This document shows positions 1-6,081 of a stretch of DNA of 6,755 nt, piece after piece. The notes beneath the pieces were generated by a model, which was not told where the DNA came from, ran no database searches, and saw nothing but the letters and a program-made list of their open reading frames with translations. Every line of letters starts with the position of its first letter. Within the stretch, counting starts at the first letter, position 1. The stretch covers positions 1 to 6,755 of the forward strand of contig CALHQN010000090.1 of NCBI GenBank assembly GCA_938036585.1, written 5' to 3'. This stretch comes from an uncultured Campylobacter sp. GTDB lineage: Bacteria; Campylobacterota; Campylobacteria; Campylobacterales; Campylobacteraceae. The position numbers and the translations under genes are program-made.

Positions 1-124
1 CGTCTTCATCCGCGTTAAACTGCGATAAATTCGGCACCAGCCGTAGTGCCTCCTCTACGCTCATCACGGGCGCTTCGTCTCCCGAAGGCTTCTTTTTGTT
101 TTTGACGAAAAACGTGATGCTCAT
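1..124 (-). CDS. N-terminal fragment of an unrecognised protein
   Basis: Reading leftward from an ATG at 124-122, the frame stays open for 41 codons and runs off the window edge. The visible protein begins MSITFFVKNKKKPSGDEAP and continues with an acidic, probably helical stretch (MSVEEALRLVPNLSQF, then NADED). There is no signal peptide or membrane segment in what can be seen, so a cytoplasmic protein is most likely. The start is supported by an AGAGGA ribosome-binding site about six bases upstream. A second in-frame ATG at 64-62 has no such site. The gene begins 55 bases after the stop of the CjaA-type lipoprotein gene, on the same strand, and I see no convincing terminator between them. 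It could be read as a distal gene of the transporter operon or from a promoter I cannot define. I do not recognise the family. Confidence 0.7.
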   Translation of the reverse strand, partial: MSITFFVKNKKKPSGDEAPVMSVEEALRLVPNLSQFNADED

Positions 125-179
125 TTTGATCCTCTGGAATGGAATTTAGCTCAAAATGCACTTCAAGCTTGGACTAAAT

Positions 180-1040
180 TTATAGCTTCCCGCCCTCGAT
201 TACGACGTCGTCAGCCTTGATATCGTCGCCGTATACCGGTGCTAGCGTCGCATCGTAGTCGGCGTGGAAAAATTTCTCGCCCGCAAGCTTTACGATTAGA
301 TCGTCAAGCCATTTGCGAAGCTCGTCGTTGCCCTTTTTGACCGCGGGCGCGATGACGTCCTGATCGCCGAGCGAGCGGATGCCTACCTTAAAACCCGGGT
401 TTGACTTCGTCCACGCGAACAAAAGCGTATTATCATGCGCGATCGCATCGCCTCTGCCGTCCAGCATCGCACCGAAAGTCTCGGTATTTTGGTCAAATTT
501 TAAAAGCTTGATCTCGGGGTGATTTTTTGTAAAATACAGATCTGCGGTCGTGCCTTTGTTGATTAAAAGCGTTTTGTCCTTAAGCTGCGAAACGTCGGTG
601 ATATCGCCGCCCTTGCTCGCGACGCCGAGAGCTACCTTCATATACGGCAGCGCGAAATCCACGACCTCTTTGCGCTCCGGCGTGACGGTGAAATTTGCAA
701 GCGTAATATCGACCTTATCAGACGCCAAAAATTCCGCGCGATTGGCGGCCTCTACGAGCACGAACTGTACCTTGCTCTCATCGCCCAAAAGCTCCTTTGC
801 GATGCGTTTTGCAAAATACACGTCATATCCCGCGTTTTTGCCCGTCTCGTCAATGTAGCCAAACGGCGGCTTATCGCCGAAAACGGCGATCCTTACTACA
901 CCACGCTTTTTAACTCCGTCTATATAGCTTTGCGGCGCGGCGGAACCTTGCGCGGAATTTGAGGAGCCTTTGCCCTCGTCGTTGCAACCTGCGAAAAATA
1001 ACGCAACTAAGATAAAAAGCGTGCTTAGCGTTTTTTTCAT
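180..1040 (-). CDS. cjaA: CjaA-type cysteine-binding ABC transporter lipoprotein
   Basis: Periplasmic solute-binding lipoprotein of 286 residues, family SBP_bac_3 (polar amino-acid binding proteins). A short basic start (MKK) and hydrophobic segment lead to a lipobox FFAGC with acylated Cys19. A Ser/Gly/Ala-rich linker to about residue 37 follows, then the bilobed binding domain. Stretches such as VFGDKPPFGY (53-62), GYDVYFAKRIAKEL (71-84), VEAANRAEFL (96-105), NFTVTPER (116-123), NKGTTADLYF (161-170), HDNTLLFAW (202-210) and the end ADDVVIEGGKL match Campylobacter CjaA as I remember it. The C. jejuni protein binds cysteine, so cysteine is the inferred ligand. In this family the Arg of the TPER motif and an acidic residue near 203 usually hold the amino-acid backbone. 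It is the last gene of the ABC operon, 20 bases after the ATPase stop, with a strong AGGAG site before ATG 1040. Other polar amino acids are possible as ligands. Identity is recalled, not searched. Confidence 0.92.
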   Translation of the reverse strand: MKKTLSTLFILVALFFAGCNDEGKGSSNSAQGSAAPQSYIDGVKKRGVVRIAVFGDKPPFGYIDETGKNAGYDVYFAKRIAKELLGDESKVQFVLVEAANRAEFLASDKVDITLANFTVTPERKEVVDFALPYMKVALGVASKGGDITDVSQLKDKTLLINKGTTADLYFTKNHPEIKLLKFDQNTETFGAMLDGRGDAIAHDNTLLFAWTKSNPGFKVGIRSLGDQDVIAPAVKKGNDELRKWLDDLIVKLAGEKFFHADYDATLAPVYGDDIKADDVVIEGGKL

Positions 1041-1060
1041 CTTTTCTCCTTTATTAAAAT

Positions 1061-1798
1061 TTATTTTTTAAATTCAAACATATTTAGAAATTTCTTCGCT
1101 CGCTCGCTCTTCGGAGCGGTGAAGAACGCCTCCGGTTCGCTAATCTCCACGATACTTCCCTCGTCCATAAAAACTATGCGATCGGCTACGGCGCGCGCAA
1201 AGCCCATCTCGTGCGTTACGATTAGCATCGTCTGCCCCTCTTTGGCAAGATTTAGCATTACGTCGAGCACCTCGCGCACGATCTCGGGATCAAGCGCTGC
1301 GGTAACCTCGTCAAAAAGCATGATCTTGGGCTTCATCACAAGGCTTCGCACGATTGCGATGCGTTGCTTTTGCCCGCCGCTAAGCTCTTTGGGGTAGGAG
1401 TTTTCCTTATCCGCAAGACCTACGATCTTTAGCCATTCGCGAGCTAAAGCTATCGCGTCTTCTTTCGGGACGTTTTGCACCTTCATCGGGCCCAGGATTA
1501 TGTTATGCAGCACGCTAAGATGATCGAAAAGCTCGTAGCTTTGAAAGACCATGCCGATCTTTTGCCTGATCCTGCGCCACTCTTTGAAATTTTGATTGAT
1601 CCGCTCGCCCTCGATTATAAAATTTCCGCTTTGTACCGGCTCTAAGCCGTTGATCGTGCGAAGCAGGGTGCTTTTGCCGCAGCCGCTAGGGCCCAGGATC
1701 ACTACGACCTCGCCCTGCGCGACGCTAAGTCTGACTTCCTTTAGCGCGTGCAGCTCGCCGTAAAATTTATTGACTTTATCGATTTTTAAAATTTCCAT
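1061..1798 (-). CDS. Polar amino-acid ABC transporter ATP-binding protein
   Basis: Cytoplasmic ATPase that powers the adjacent permease pair; GlnQ/HisP/PebC/TcyC type, 245 residues and full length. All nucleotide-binding motifs are present: aromatic A-loop near Tyr13, Walker A GPSGCGKST (36-44), Q-loop MVFQ (83-86), signature LSGGQKQR (139-146), Walker B IMLFDE (159-164), D-loop ALDP (168-171) and switch His196 in VTHEMGF. The Walker B tail reads DEVTAALDP rather than the common DEPTSALDP, a change that should not affect catalysis. I start it at ATG 1798-1796, which overlaps the upstream permease stop as TGATG (translational coupling) and has AGGTGGAG just before it. A longer frame from GTG 1807 would add three residues, but that GTG lies inside the ribosome-binding sequence. 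Paralogous ATPases in this family look alike, so substrate comes from context: the CjaA-type binding protein next door suggests cysteine. Confidence 0.95.
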   Translation of the reverse strand: MEILKIDKVNKFYGELHALKEVRLSVAQGEVVVILGPSGCGKSTLLRTINGLEPVQSGNFIIEGERINQNFKEWRRIRQKIGMVFQSYELFDHLSVLHNIILGPMKVQNVPKEDAIALAREWLKIVGLADKENSYPKELSGGQKQRIAIVRSLVMKPKIMLFDEVTAALDPEIVREVLDVMLNLAKEGQTMLIVTHEMGFARAVADRIVFMDEGSIVEISEPEAFFTAPKSERAKKFLNMFEFKK

Positions 1799-2454
1799 CA
1801 GCTCCACCTGTTTTCTAGTTTTTTCGAAAGCGCCGAGATCGGATAGCAGATCAAAAAATATACGAAAAATATCGCTCCGTAGATGATTAGCGGCGCGTAA
1901 TTGTCGCGGAAAACATTTACTTCGATGATCTGCTGTCCGACCTTGACGAGCTCGATGACGCCGATGAGTACGGCGATTGAGGTTGTTTTTATCATCCTGC
2001 TGAATAAATTTATCGTTGCGGGCACTAGGCGCCTCATCGCAAGCGGCAGGATGACGTAGAGATAAATTTGAGATCTGCTAAATGCGAGCGCTTCGGCGCT
2101 TTCGAACTGATGCTTGGGGATGCTAAGTACGGCGCCGCGCACCAGATCCATCATCTCAAAAACGCCCCAGATGCTAAAGACGATGATCGAAGCTGCGATA
2201 TTTGAAATGTGGATGCCAAATGCCTTGCTCGCGCCGAAATATACGATAAATAGCCAAACGATGGGCGGCATGATGCGCACGATCTCCAGGCAAATTTTAA
2301 GCGGGATGTATAGGGCTCTGCGCCCCGAGGCCATTAAAATTCCAAGTACCAAGCCTAGAGCGAGCGAAACTGCGATAGAGATGAGCGCGATTTGCAGCGT
2401 GACCCCGAGTCCGCCCAGAAGCCTGATTAAATTTTCGCCGCCGAATAGTTCCAT
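1798..2454 (-). CDS. Amino-acid ABC transporter permease, second (diverged) subunit
   Basis: Inner-membrane permease of 218 residues, HisM/HisQ-type (BPD_transp_1). Hydrophobic segments lie at about 17-42, 58-75, 86-101, 151-168 and 188-210, as expected for a five-helix polar amino-acid permease. The cytoplasmic EAA loop that docks onto the ATPase is visible as ESAEALAFSRSQIYLYVILP (118-137). Two normally conserved spots differ from the partner permease: the EAA-loop Gly is Ala124, and the RNTPLL motif of helix 2 is RIMPPI (60-65). The start ATG 2454 lies two bases after the upstream permease stop, with an AGGGG site inside the end of that gene, so the two are tightly coupled. Together with the other permease it should form a heterodimeric channel for the CjaA-type binding protein. 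The family is certain; the substrate is inferred from context. Confidence 0.93.
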   Translation of the reverse strand: MELFGGENLIRLLGGLGVTLQIALISIAVSLALGLVLGILMASGRRALYIPLKICLEIVRIMPPIVWLFIVYFGASKAFGIHISNIAASIIVFSIWGVFEMMDLVRGAVLSIPKHQFESAEALAFSRSQIYLYVILPLAMRRLVPATINLFSRMIKTTSIAVLIGVIELVKVGQQIIEVNVFRDNYAPLIIYGAIFFVYFLICYPISALSKKLENRWS

Positions 2455-2456
2455 CG

Positions 2457-3110
2457 CTAGCCCCTCATATACGCAAGGCGCTTTTCAAGTAGCGTAAGCG
2501 CGAGCGAAAGCGGCAGGATTATGATCAGATACGAAACGCTTAGCATAAATAGCGCCTCGTTCGTCTTATAATACAGCCCGATTACGTCCTTTGCGGCATA
2601 AACGAGATCGGCGAGCGCTACGATGCTAACGATCGAAGTTTCTTTAAGTAGAAAAATTATGTTTGCGCTGATAGAGGGTAGGGCGATCGCAAAGGCGCGC
2701 GGCAGCACGACGTAAAACACTATCTGCGCCTCGCTAAGGCCCAGGCTCATAGCGCTTTCGATCTGGGATTTTTTTATCGCCTCAAAACCGAGCCTAAAGC
2801 TCTCGCTCATATAGCTTCCGCCCAAAAAAGCAAGACCTACGATCACGCAGGTAAAGCCTGAAATTTGAACGCCGAGTTTCGGCAGGCCGTAGTATAGAAA
2901 AAATAGCTGAATTAAAAGCGGAGTGTTGCGAGATAGCTCGATATATGCGCTCACAAGTGGGCTTAGCAGAGGTACTCTTTTATATTTTATTAGCGTGCAG
3001 ATAAAGCCGATGATGATGGATAGTAAAATCCCGTAAAATGCGAGCTTTAGCGTTAAAATTCCCGCCTTTACGAATATAGGGCTAAATTTGGCTATAAAAT
3101 CAAAATCCAT
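2457..3110 (-). CDS. Amino-acid ABC transporter permease, first subunit
   Basis: Inner-membrane permease of 217 residues, HisM/HisQ/GlnP type, and the first gene of the ABC operon. Membrane segments are visible at about 14-40, 49-75, 85-100, 139-167 and 185-207. It has the standard family marks: ELSRNTPLLIQLFFLYYGLP (58-77) in the second membrane region and a well-formed EAA loop, ESAMSLGLSEAQIVFYVVLP (118-137), with the conserved Gly124 that couples to the ATPase. Start ATG 3110 is preceded by GAGAG, a weaker ribosome-binding site than the AGGAG of the binding-protein gene. That fits the usual need for more binding protein than permease. A TATAAT box sits about 27 bases upstream of the start. 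The pairing with a second permease, an ATPase and a CjaA-type lipoprotein implies cysteine or polar amino-acid import. Confidence 0.94.
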   Translation of the reverse strand: MDFDFIAKFSPIFVKAGILTLKLAFYGILLSIIIGFICTLIKYKRVPLLSPLVSAYIELSRNTPLLIQLFFLYYGLPKLGVQISGFTCVIVGLAFLGGSYMSESFRLGFEAIKKSQIESAMSLGLSEAQIVFYVVLPRAFAIALPSISANIIFLLKETSIVSIVALADLVYAAKDVIGLYYKTNEALFMLSVSYLIIILPLSLALTLLEKRLAYMRG

Positions 3111-3136
3111 AAATTCTCTCTTTAAAAAATGCGTTT

Positions 3137-3142
3137 ATTATA
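3137..3142 (-). promoter_or_regulatory. -10 box of the ABC transporter operon
   Basis: Read on the minus strand this is a perfect TATAAT preceded directly by TTTG, giving TTTGTATAAT. No TTGACA-like -35 is found at the normal spacing (the hexamer is ATACTA), which is typical of Campylobacter sigma-70 promoters, where an AT-rich upstream region replaces it. Transcription would start near 3130, giving a leader of about 20 bases before ATG 3110. The box lies downstream of the terminator of the neighbouring transporter gene, so the operon has its own start. Confidence 0.7.
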
Positions 3143-3232
3143 CAAATAACTGATTAAAGTAGTATTAAATCTAAATTTTATCGCTAAAACCGCGAGAATC
3201 ACGAGCTGCAAAAATATAGCAAATAAATATAT

Positions 3233-3258
3233 ATAGTCCGAGTTGTTACTCGGACTAT
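3233..3258 (-). terminator. Hairpin terminator of the DASS transporter gene
   Basis: Perfect 11-base inverted repeat ATAGTCCGAGT / ACTCGGACTAT with a four-base loop, 15 bases after the stop codon at 3274. On the minus strand the stem is followed by an AT-rich tract, TATATATTTATTTGC, which serves as the weak-pairing tail of an intrinsic terminator, although it is not a pure T-run. It should stop transcription from the transporter gene before the ABC operon promoter. Confidence 0.82.
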
Positions 3259-3273
3259 GAAAGCTGCAGGGGC

Positions 3274-4746
3274 TTAAGAGTAAAAAATATACGCGTAGCC
3301 CGAGACCAAAATTGCAGAAACCACAGCTAAAATTCCGCCGCTTCGCACCATCTCTATCTGACGGATACGTCCCGTGCCGAAAACCAAAGCATTCGGCGGC
3401 GTCGCTACCGGCATTACGAAAGCGCAGCTCGCGCCTACGCCGATGATGATCGTAAGGGTTTCTTTCGGTAGCCCCATTTGAGCCGCCACTCCCGCAAATA
3501 CTGGCACTAAAAGCGCAGCAGAGGCGGTATTGCTGGTAAATTCCGTTAAGCAGATAATAAAGATGGCCGTTACAAGAAGTATTACATAAGTAGGCGCTCC
3601 GCCGAAAGTGTGCGCGACTAGATCGCCCAGCACCTTAGAAGCACCTGAGTCACCCAAAACCGCACTTAGAGTAAGTCCGCCGCCGAAAAGTAGCAATACG
3701 CCCCACTCGGTGTTTTCTGCGATATCGTGCCATTTAGCAAGTCCTAGCACGACGATTGTAACCGCCGAGCAGATCGCGACGTAAGCGTCGTCTACCTTAA
3801 AGCCCACAAGACCGGAAATTTGCTTTGAAAATATCCAGCCGATCGCCGTTAGAGCAAATACGACGATCGTAATTATGCGCTTGCGCGTCCAAGGGATATG
3901 CTCCAGATCCATCTCGATTTTATGGCTTAAATTCGGCTTGAAAATTACATAAAGTACCAAGAGCATTATCGGTAGCATCACTAACATTAGCGGTAGGCCT
4001 ACCTTCATCCAGTCTGCAAAGCTGTAGTGTAGCGCCTGCGCCACGATCAAATTCGGCGGCGAACCTACGAGCGTGCCGAGACCGCCGATACTTGCCGAAT
4101 ACGCGATACCTAAAAGCAAAAATACTAGCGTGCCGCGATCCTTGCTATCGTCCATATTGGCGCAAATTCCAAGTGCGATCGGAAGCATCATCGCCGCAGT
4201 CGCAGTATTTGAAACCCACATCGAAAGGATTGCGGTAGCAAGGCAGATCAAAATCGCAGCCACGCCCAAGCGACCGCCCGAGCGAGCGATTAGCCACATC
4301 GCTATCTTTTTATCGAGCTTTTGCATATGCAGTGCCGTCGCCAGAGCAAAGCCGCCGAAAAAGGTAAAGATCGTAGGATTTGCAAAATTTGCGAGCGCGC
4401 TCTTAATGGTAGTGGCGGTAAAAGTGCCGTCCTTGGCAAATTTACCAAGTCCGATCGCAACCGCTAGTATCGGCACCATAAGCGCGGTGACCGTGATATG
4501 CACGGCTTCGGTAAGCCACATAATCGCGATGAAAGCAAGTAGTGCGAGACCCTTCTTGACATTCGGCTCGAAAGGCAGCGCGGCGTACAGAGCAAAGGCT
4601 ACCGCCGCAGCAATCGCCATAATGATGACACCGCGCTTAGGAAAGGGGGCGGTATCCGTAAGCCTATCTAAGCCCAACTCGTCTACGTCCGAGTCCAAAG
4701 GTCCGTGGAGGCGCGAATTGTGCAACTCTATTTTATTTTCTTCCAT
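3274..4746 (-). CDS. DASS/SLC13-family sodium-coupled dicarboxylate (or sulfate) symporter
   Basis: Inner-membrane secondary transporter of 490 residues, the usual length for divalent anion:sodium symporters (SdcS, VcINDY, NaDC). Both repeats carry the diagnostic Ser-Asn-Thr substrate/sodium motif: SNTATAAMMLPI (179-190) and TSNTASAALLVPV (404-416). Pro-Pro-Asn hairpins follow at 230-232 (GSPPNLIVA) and 450-452 (ATPPNALVF). Residues 439-455 fit the family signature pattern as I recall it (Ser440, Phe443, Pro446, Asn452, Val455). About a dozen hydrophobic segments run from residue 39 to the end. The first 38 residues are hydrophilic and acidic, so the N-terminus is a cytoplasmic tail. Start ATG 4746 has AGGAG seven bases upstream, and a -10-like box lies further up. 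Succinate, fumarate or malate uptake is the most likely role; sulfate and citrate members share the fold, so substrate is inference. It stands alone between its own promoter and a clear terminator. Confidence 0.92.
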   Translation of the reverse strand: MEENKIELHNSRLHGPLDSDVDELGLDRLTDTAPFPKRGVIIMAIAAAVAFALYAALPFEPNVKKGLALLAFIAIMWLTEAVHITVTALMVPILAVAIGLGKFAKDGTFTATTIKSALANFANPTIFTFFGGFALATALHMQKLDKKIAMWLIARSGGRLGVAAILICLATAILSMWVSNTATAAMMLPIALGICANMDDSKDRGTLVFLLLGIAYSASIGGLGTLVGSPPNLIVAQALHYSFADWMKVGLPLMLVMLPIMLLVLYVIFKPNLSHKIEMDLEHIPWTRKRIITIVVFALTAIGWIFSKQISGLVGFKVDDAYVAICSAVTIVVLGLAKWHDIAENTEWGVLLLFGGGLTLSAVLGDSGASKVLGDLVAHTFGGAPTYVILLVTAIFIICLTEFTSNTASAALLVPVFAGVAAQMGLPKETLTIIIGVGASCAFVMPVATPPNALVFGTGRIRQIEMVRSGGILAVVSAILVSGYAYIFYS

Positions 4747-4771
4747 AAATGCTCCTTTTTAGATTTGGCTT

Positions 4772-4777
4772 ATAATA
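4772..4777 (-). promoter_or_regulatory. Probable -10 box of the DASS transporter gene
   Basis: On the minus strand the sequence reads TTTGTATTATAAG. TATTAT matches the -10 consensus at five of six positions and is preceded by the same TTTG found before the ABC operon box. It lies about 26 bases upstream of ATG 4746, a spacing like that of the ABC operon promoter. No -35 box is visible. Confidence 0.55.
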
Positions 4778-4839
4778 CAAAAAATGCGGCGGGAATTTTA
4801 TAAATTTTAAATCAAATTATCTTAAATTTTAAAGGCGCG

Positions 4840-4854
4840 GTTACCATCGGTAAC
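4840..4854. promoter_or_regulatory. Operator-like perfect dyad
   Basis: GTTACC-ATC-GGTAAC is a perfect six-base inverted repeat with a three-base spacer, flanked by GC-rich bases inside an otherwise very AT-rich region. It lies about 63 bases upstream of the proposed DASS -10 box. Such a compact dyad could bind a dimeric regulator of either divergent gene. No regulator is named by the sequence, and the role is inference. Confidence 0.35.
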
Positions 4855-4993
4855 ACGGCGCAAGCTTTATGTGTAAATTTTAAATTTCAGATAAAAACGT
4901 GAAATTAACCTAGTGTTTTAAATTTAATCAAAGATTACTTTTTAGGGCGCTTTGGCGTTTAAATTTTTACGGTCTGTGCGCGGGACGAGGTGA

Positions 4994-5027
4994 GGAATTT
5001 TGCCCCGAATTAGCGAGGTAAAATTCC
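4994..5027. repeat. Inverted repeat upstream of the barrel gene
   Basis: GGAATTTT and AAAATTCC form perfect eight-base arms around an 18-base loop. Its first eleven bases, GGAATTTTGCC, recur exactly at 6301-6311. Its right half (TTAGCG, then AGG, then TAAAATTCC) recurs at 6091-6105 without the AGG. This suggests an intergenic repeat family rather than a terminator, since no gene ends here. Confidence 0.55.
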
Positions 5028-5070
5028 AACTCTTGTCGCAAAATTCATCGAAATTTCAAAAAAAGGATAT

Positions 5071-5076
5071 TATAAT
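5071..5076 (+). promoter_or_regulatory. -10 box of the outer-membrane barrel gene
   Basis: A perfect TATAAT preceded by a run of A and GGATAT. There is no recognisable -35 box, as usual for Campylobacter. A start near 5083 would give a leader of about 110 bases before the ATG at 5196, far longer than the leaders of the two leftward promoters. No other good -10 box is closer to the gene. Confidence 0.55.
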
Positions 5077-5184
5077 CAACAAATTTTAAATGTGCTTGTA
5101 AACGAACCCGGCGGCAGAATGCTTAAGGACGGCAAGCGGTGAAATAGCAAAAGCGGCGGCGGGAAGCTCAAAATTTTAAATTGC

Positions 5185-5190
5185 AAGGAG
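5185..5190 (+). promoter_or_regulatory. Ribosome-binding site that fixes the barrel gene start
   Basis: AAGGAG lies five bases before ATG 5196. It falls inside the longer frame that would start at TTG 5181, so it rules out that start and places the first residue directly before the signal-peptide sequence KNKILIAAF. Confidence 0.85.
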
Positions 5191-5195
5191 AAAAT

Positions 5196-5828
5196 ATGAA
5201 AAACAAAATTTTAATCGCGGCGTTTGCCGCTGCGGTATGCGCGAGCGCAAGCTTCGGCGAGGGGGCATTTTTAGGTATCGAGGGAGATTACTCTTTTAAA
5301 TCCAGCCTCACTACTAAATGGTCTGACGAGGACGATTCCGGTACGAATAAATATAGTAAGGCTCAGCCTGCACTCGGCTTTAAAGGTGGCTATGATTTTG
5401 GTATCGCAAGAGCTTACGGCGAGTACTTGTATGATTTTAAAGCTTCAAAAACGGGCACTGACGAGACCGTTACATTTAAAGACGAGTGGAGTAAACATAG
5501 CCTGCTTGTAGGCGGGGATTTTATGCCTGAGATTACGAACGACTTTAAACTCGTAGCGGGCGCTTATACGGGGGTTTCATTTTTGAAATATAAAGCTTAT
5601 TCGTATGATGACTTTGATGGAAGTAGCAATTCGCTCTCAAAGACGGTGCCAGGCTGGGTCATCGGTGCGAAGCTGGGCGGGCTATATAGCTTTGATACAC
5701 ACCACGAGATCGAGTTTGGCTACAAGGCGGACTACACGAGATACAAGGCCAGTAAGCTCGGAGAGGACGTAGACAAGGTATATGAGACCAACCATGGAAT
5801 TTATCTAGGGTATAACTTTAAATTTTAA
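5196..5828 (+). CDS. Small outer-membrane beta-barrel protein
   Basis: Exported protein of 210 residues. The N-terminus is a classic signal peptide: MKNK, a hydrophobic Ala-rich core (5-16) and an A-S-A site, with cleavage probably after Ala18 (Gly21 is the alternative). The mature part shows alternating polar and hydrophobic strands rich in Gly, Tyr and Lys, such as GAFLGIEGDYSF, PALGFKGGYDFG, ARAYGEYLYDF, HSLLVGGDFMP, FKLVAGAYTGVSF, VIGAKLGGLYSF, HEIEFGYKADYTRY and GIYLGYNFKF. These are separated by charged loops rich in Asp, Ser and Thr. The last residue is Phe, the signal recognised by the barrel-assembly machinery. Size and strand number suggest an eight-stranded OmpA/Opa-like barrel of the OMP_b-brl kind. 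Cys15 is inside the signal peptide and is not a lipobox. The gene stands alone with its own promoter and a hairpin after the stop. Adhesion, structural or surface roles are all possible; I do not recognise a named orthologue. Confidence 0.85.
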   Translation: MKNKILIAAFAAAVCASASFGEGAFLGIEGDYSFKSSLTTKWSDEDDSGTNKYSKAQPALGFKGGYDFGIARAYGEYLYDFKASKTGTDETVTFKDEWSKHSLLVGGDFMPEITNDFKLVAGAYTGVSFLKYKAYSYDDFDGSSNSLSKTVPGWVIGAKLGGLYSFDTHHEIEFGYKADYTRYKASKLGEDVDKVYETNHGIYLGYNFKF

Positions 5829-5848
5829 GTCCGTTATAAATCTCGCTA

Positions 5849-5879
5849 GGATAGGGCGAACAAATCACTCGTCCTATCT
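5849..5879 (+). terminator. Possible terminator after the barrel gene
   Basis: GATAGGGCGA and TCGTCCTATC form a ten-base stem with one G-U pair, extendable by one more G-U pair, around a nine-base loop, about 20 bases after the stop codon. The sequence that follows (TACTTCAAAATTC) has no strong T-run, so termination may be weak or the hairpin may instead protect the transcript end. Confidence 0.5.
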
Positions 5880-6057
5880 ACTTCAAAATTCTAAACAATT
5901 CCCAGACTAGTCAAATTTCGCGCGAGCTTGTCTGTCAGCCGAGAGCCGCAAGGTTTTGAGCTTGTAGGAAATAAAATTTGCCGATATTGTCGCTCGCCGC
6001 CTTAAATTTCGTCAATCCTTTACAAAAATGCGGCTTAGAATTTCCGCGGCAATATAA

Positions 6058-6081
6058 GAAATTTCAAGCCTTTGAAATTTC
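6058..6081. repeat. Perfect 10-base inverted repeat
   Basis: GAAATTTCAA and TTGAAATTTC are exact reverse complements with a four-base loop (GCCT). No T-run follows on either strand and no gene ends nearby, so it is not an obvious terminator. It abuts a longer, imperfect inverted repeat (CGAGGGTTGCTT at 6081-6092 against AAGACAACCTCG at 6119-6130), which together could fold as two adjacent hairpins. Confidence 0.6.

Larger units (their letters stand above)
4747..5180. other. Divergent intergenic region, 434 bases
   Basis: No gene is supported here. The region separates the leftward DASS gene from the rightward barrel gene and holds a promoter for each (near 4772-4777 and 5071-5076), a compact dyad at 4840-4854 and a longer inverted repeat at 4994-5027. 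The word AAATTTTAAA occurs exactly five times: at 4802, 4824, 4875, 5081 and 5171. The only short open frames are of a few codons, such as MCL at 5089. Confidence 0.8.

Noticed and set aside
125..179. Terminator between the binding-protein gene and the next gene
   Set aside because: Only four- to five-base pairings such as TTTAG/CTAAA are present and there is no T-run, so I could not support one.
550..858. 102-residue plus-strand frame opposite the binding-protein gene
   Set aside because: Ser/Thr-rich antisense product of the codon bias of a certain gene; no independent support.
1096..1111. Short CGCT-type simple repeat near the ATPase 3' end
   Set aside because: It encodes the ordinary SERAKKF region of the protein and is too short and imperfect to be a phase-variable tract.
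1119..1397. 92-residue plus-strand frame opposite the ATPase gene
   Set aside because: Antisense shadow covering the Walker B and signature region of the real ATPase.
1799..1807. GTG start three codons upstream for the ATPase
   Set aside because: The GTG lies inside the AGGTGGAG ribosome-binding sequence; ATG 1798 overlaps the upstream stop as TGATG and matches the usual family N-terminus.
2114..2497. 127-residue plus-strand frame opposite the permease genes
   Set aside because: Antisense shadow that crosses the junction of two well-supported permease genes.
4073..4762. 229-residue open frame on the plus strand opposite the DASS transporter gene
   Set aside because: It is antisense to a gene with full family motifs, its protein is a low-complexity Ala/Ile/Ser-rich mirror of that gene, and it lacks a ribosome-binding site.
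5181..5195. TTG start five codons upstream for the barrel protein
   Set aside because: The added residues are encoded by the AAGGAG ribosome-binding site itself, and ATG 5196 gives a normal signal peptide.
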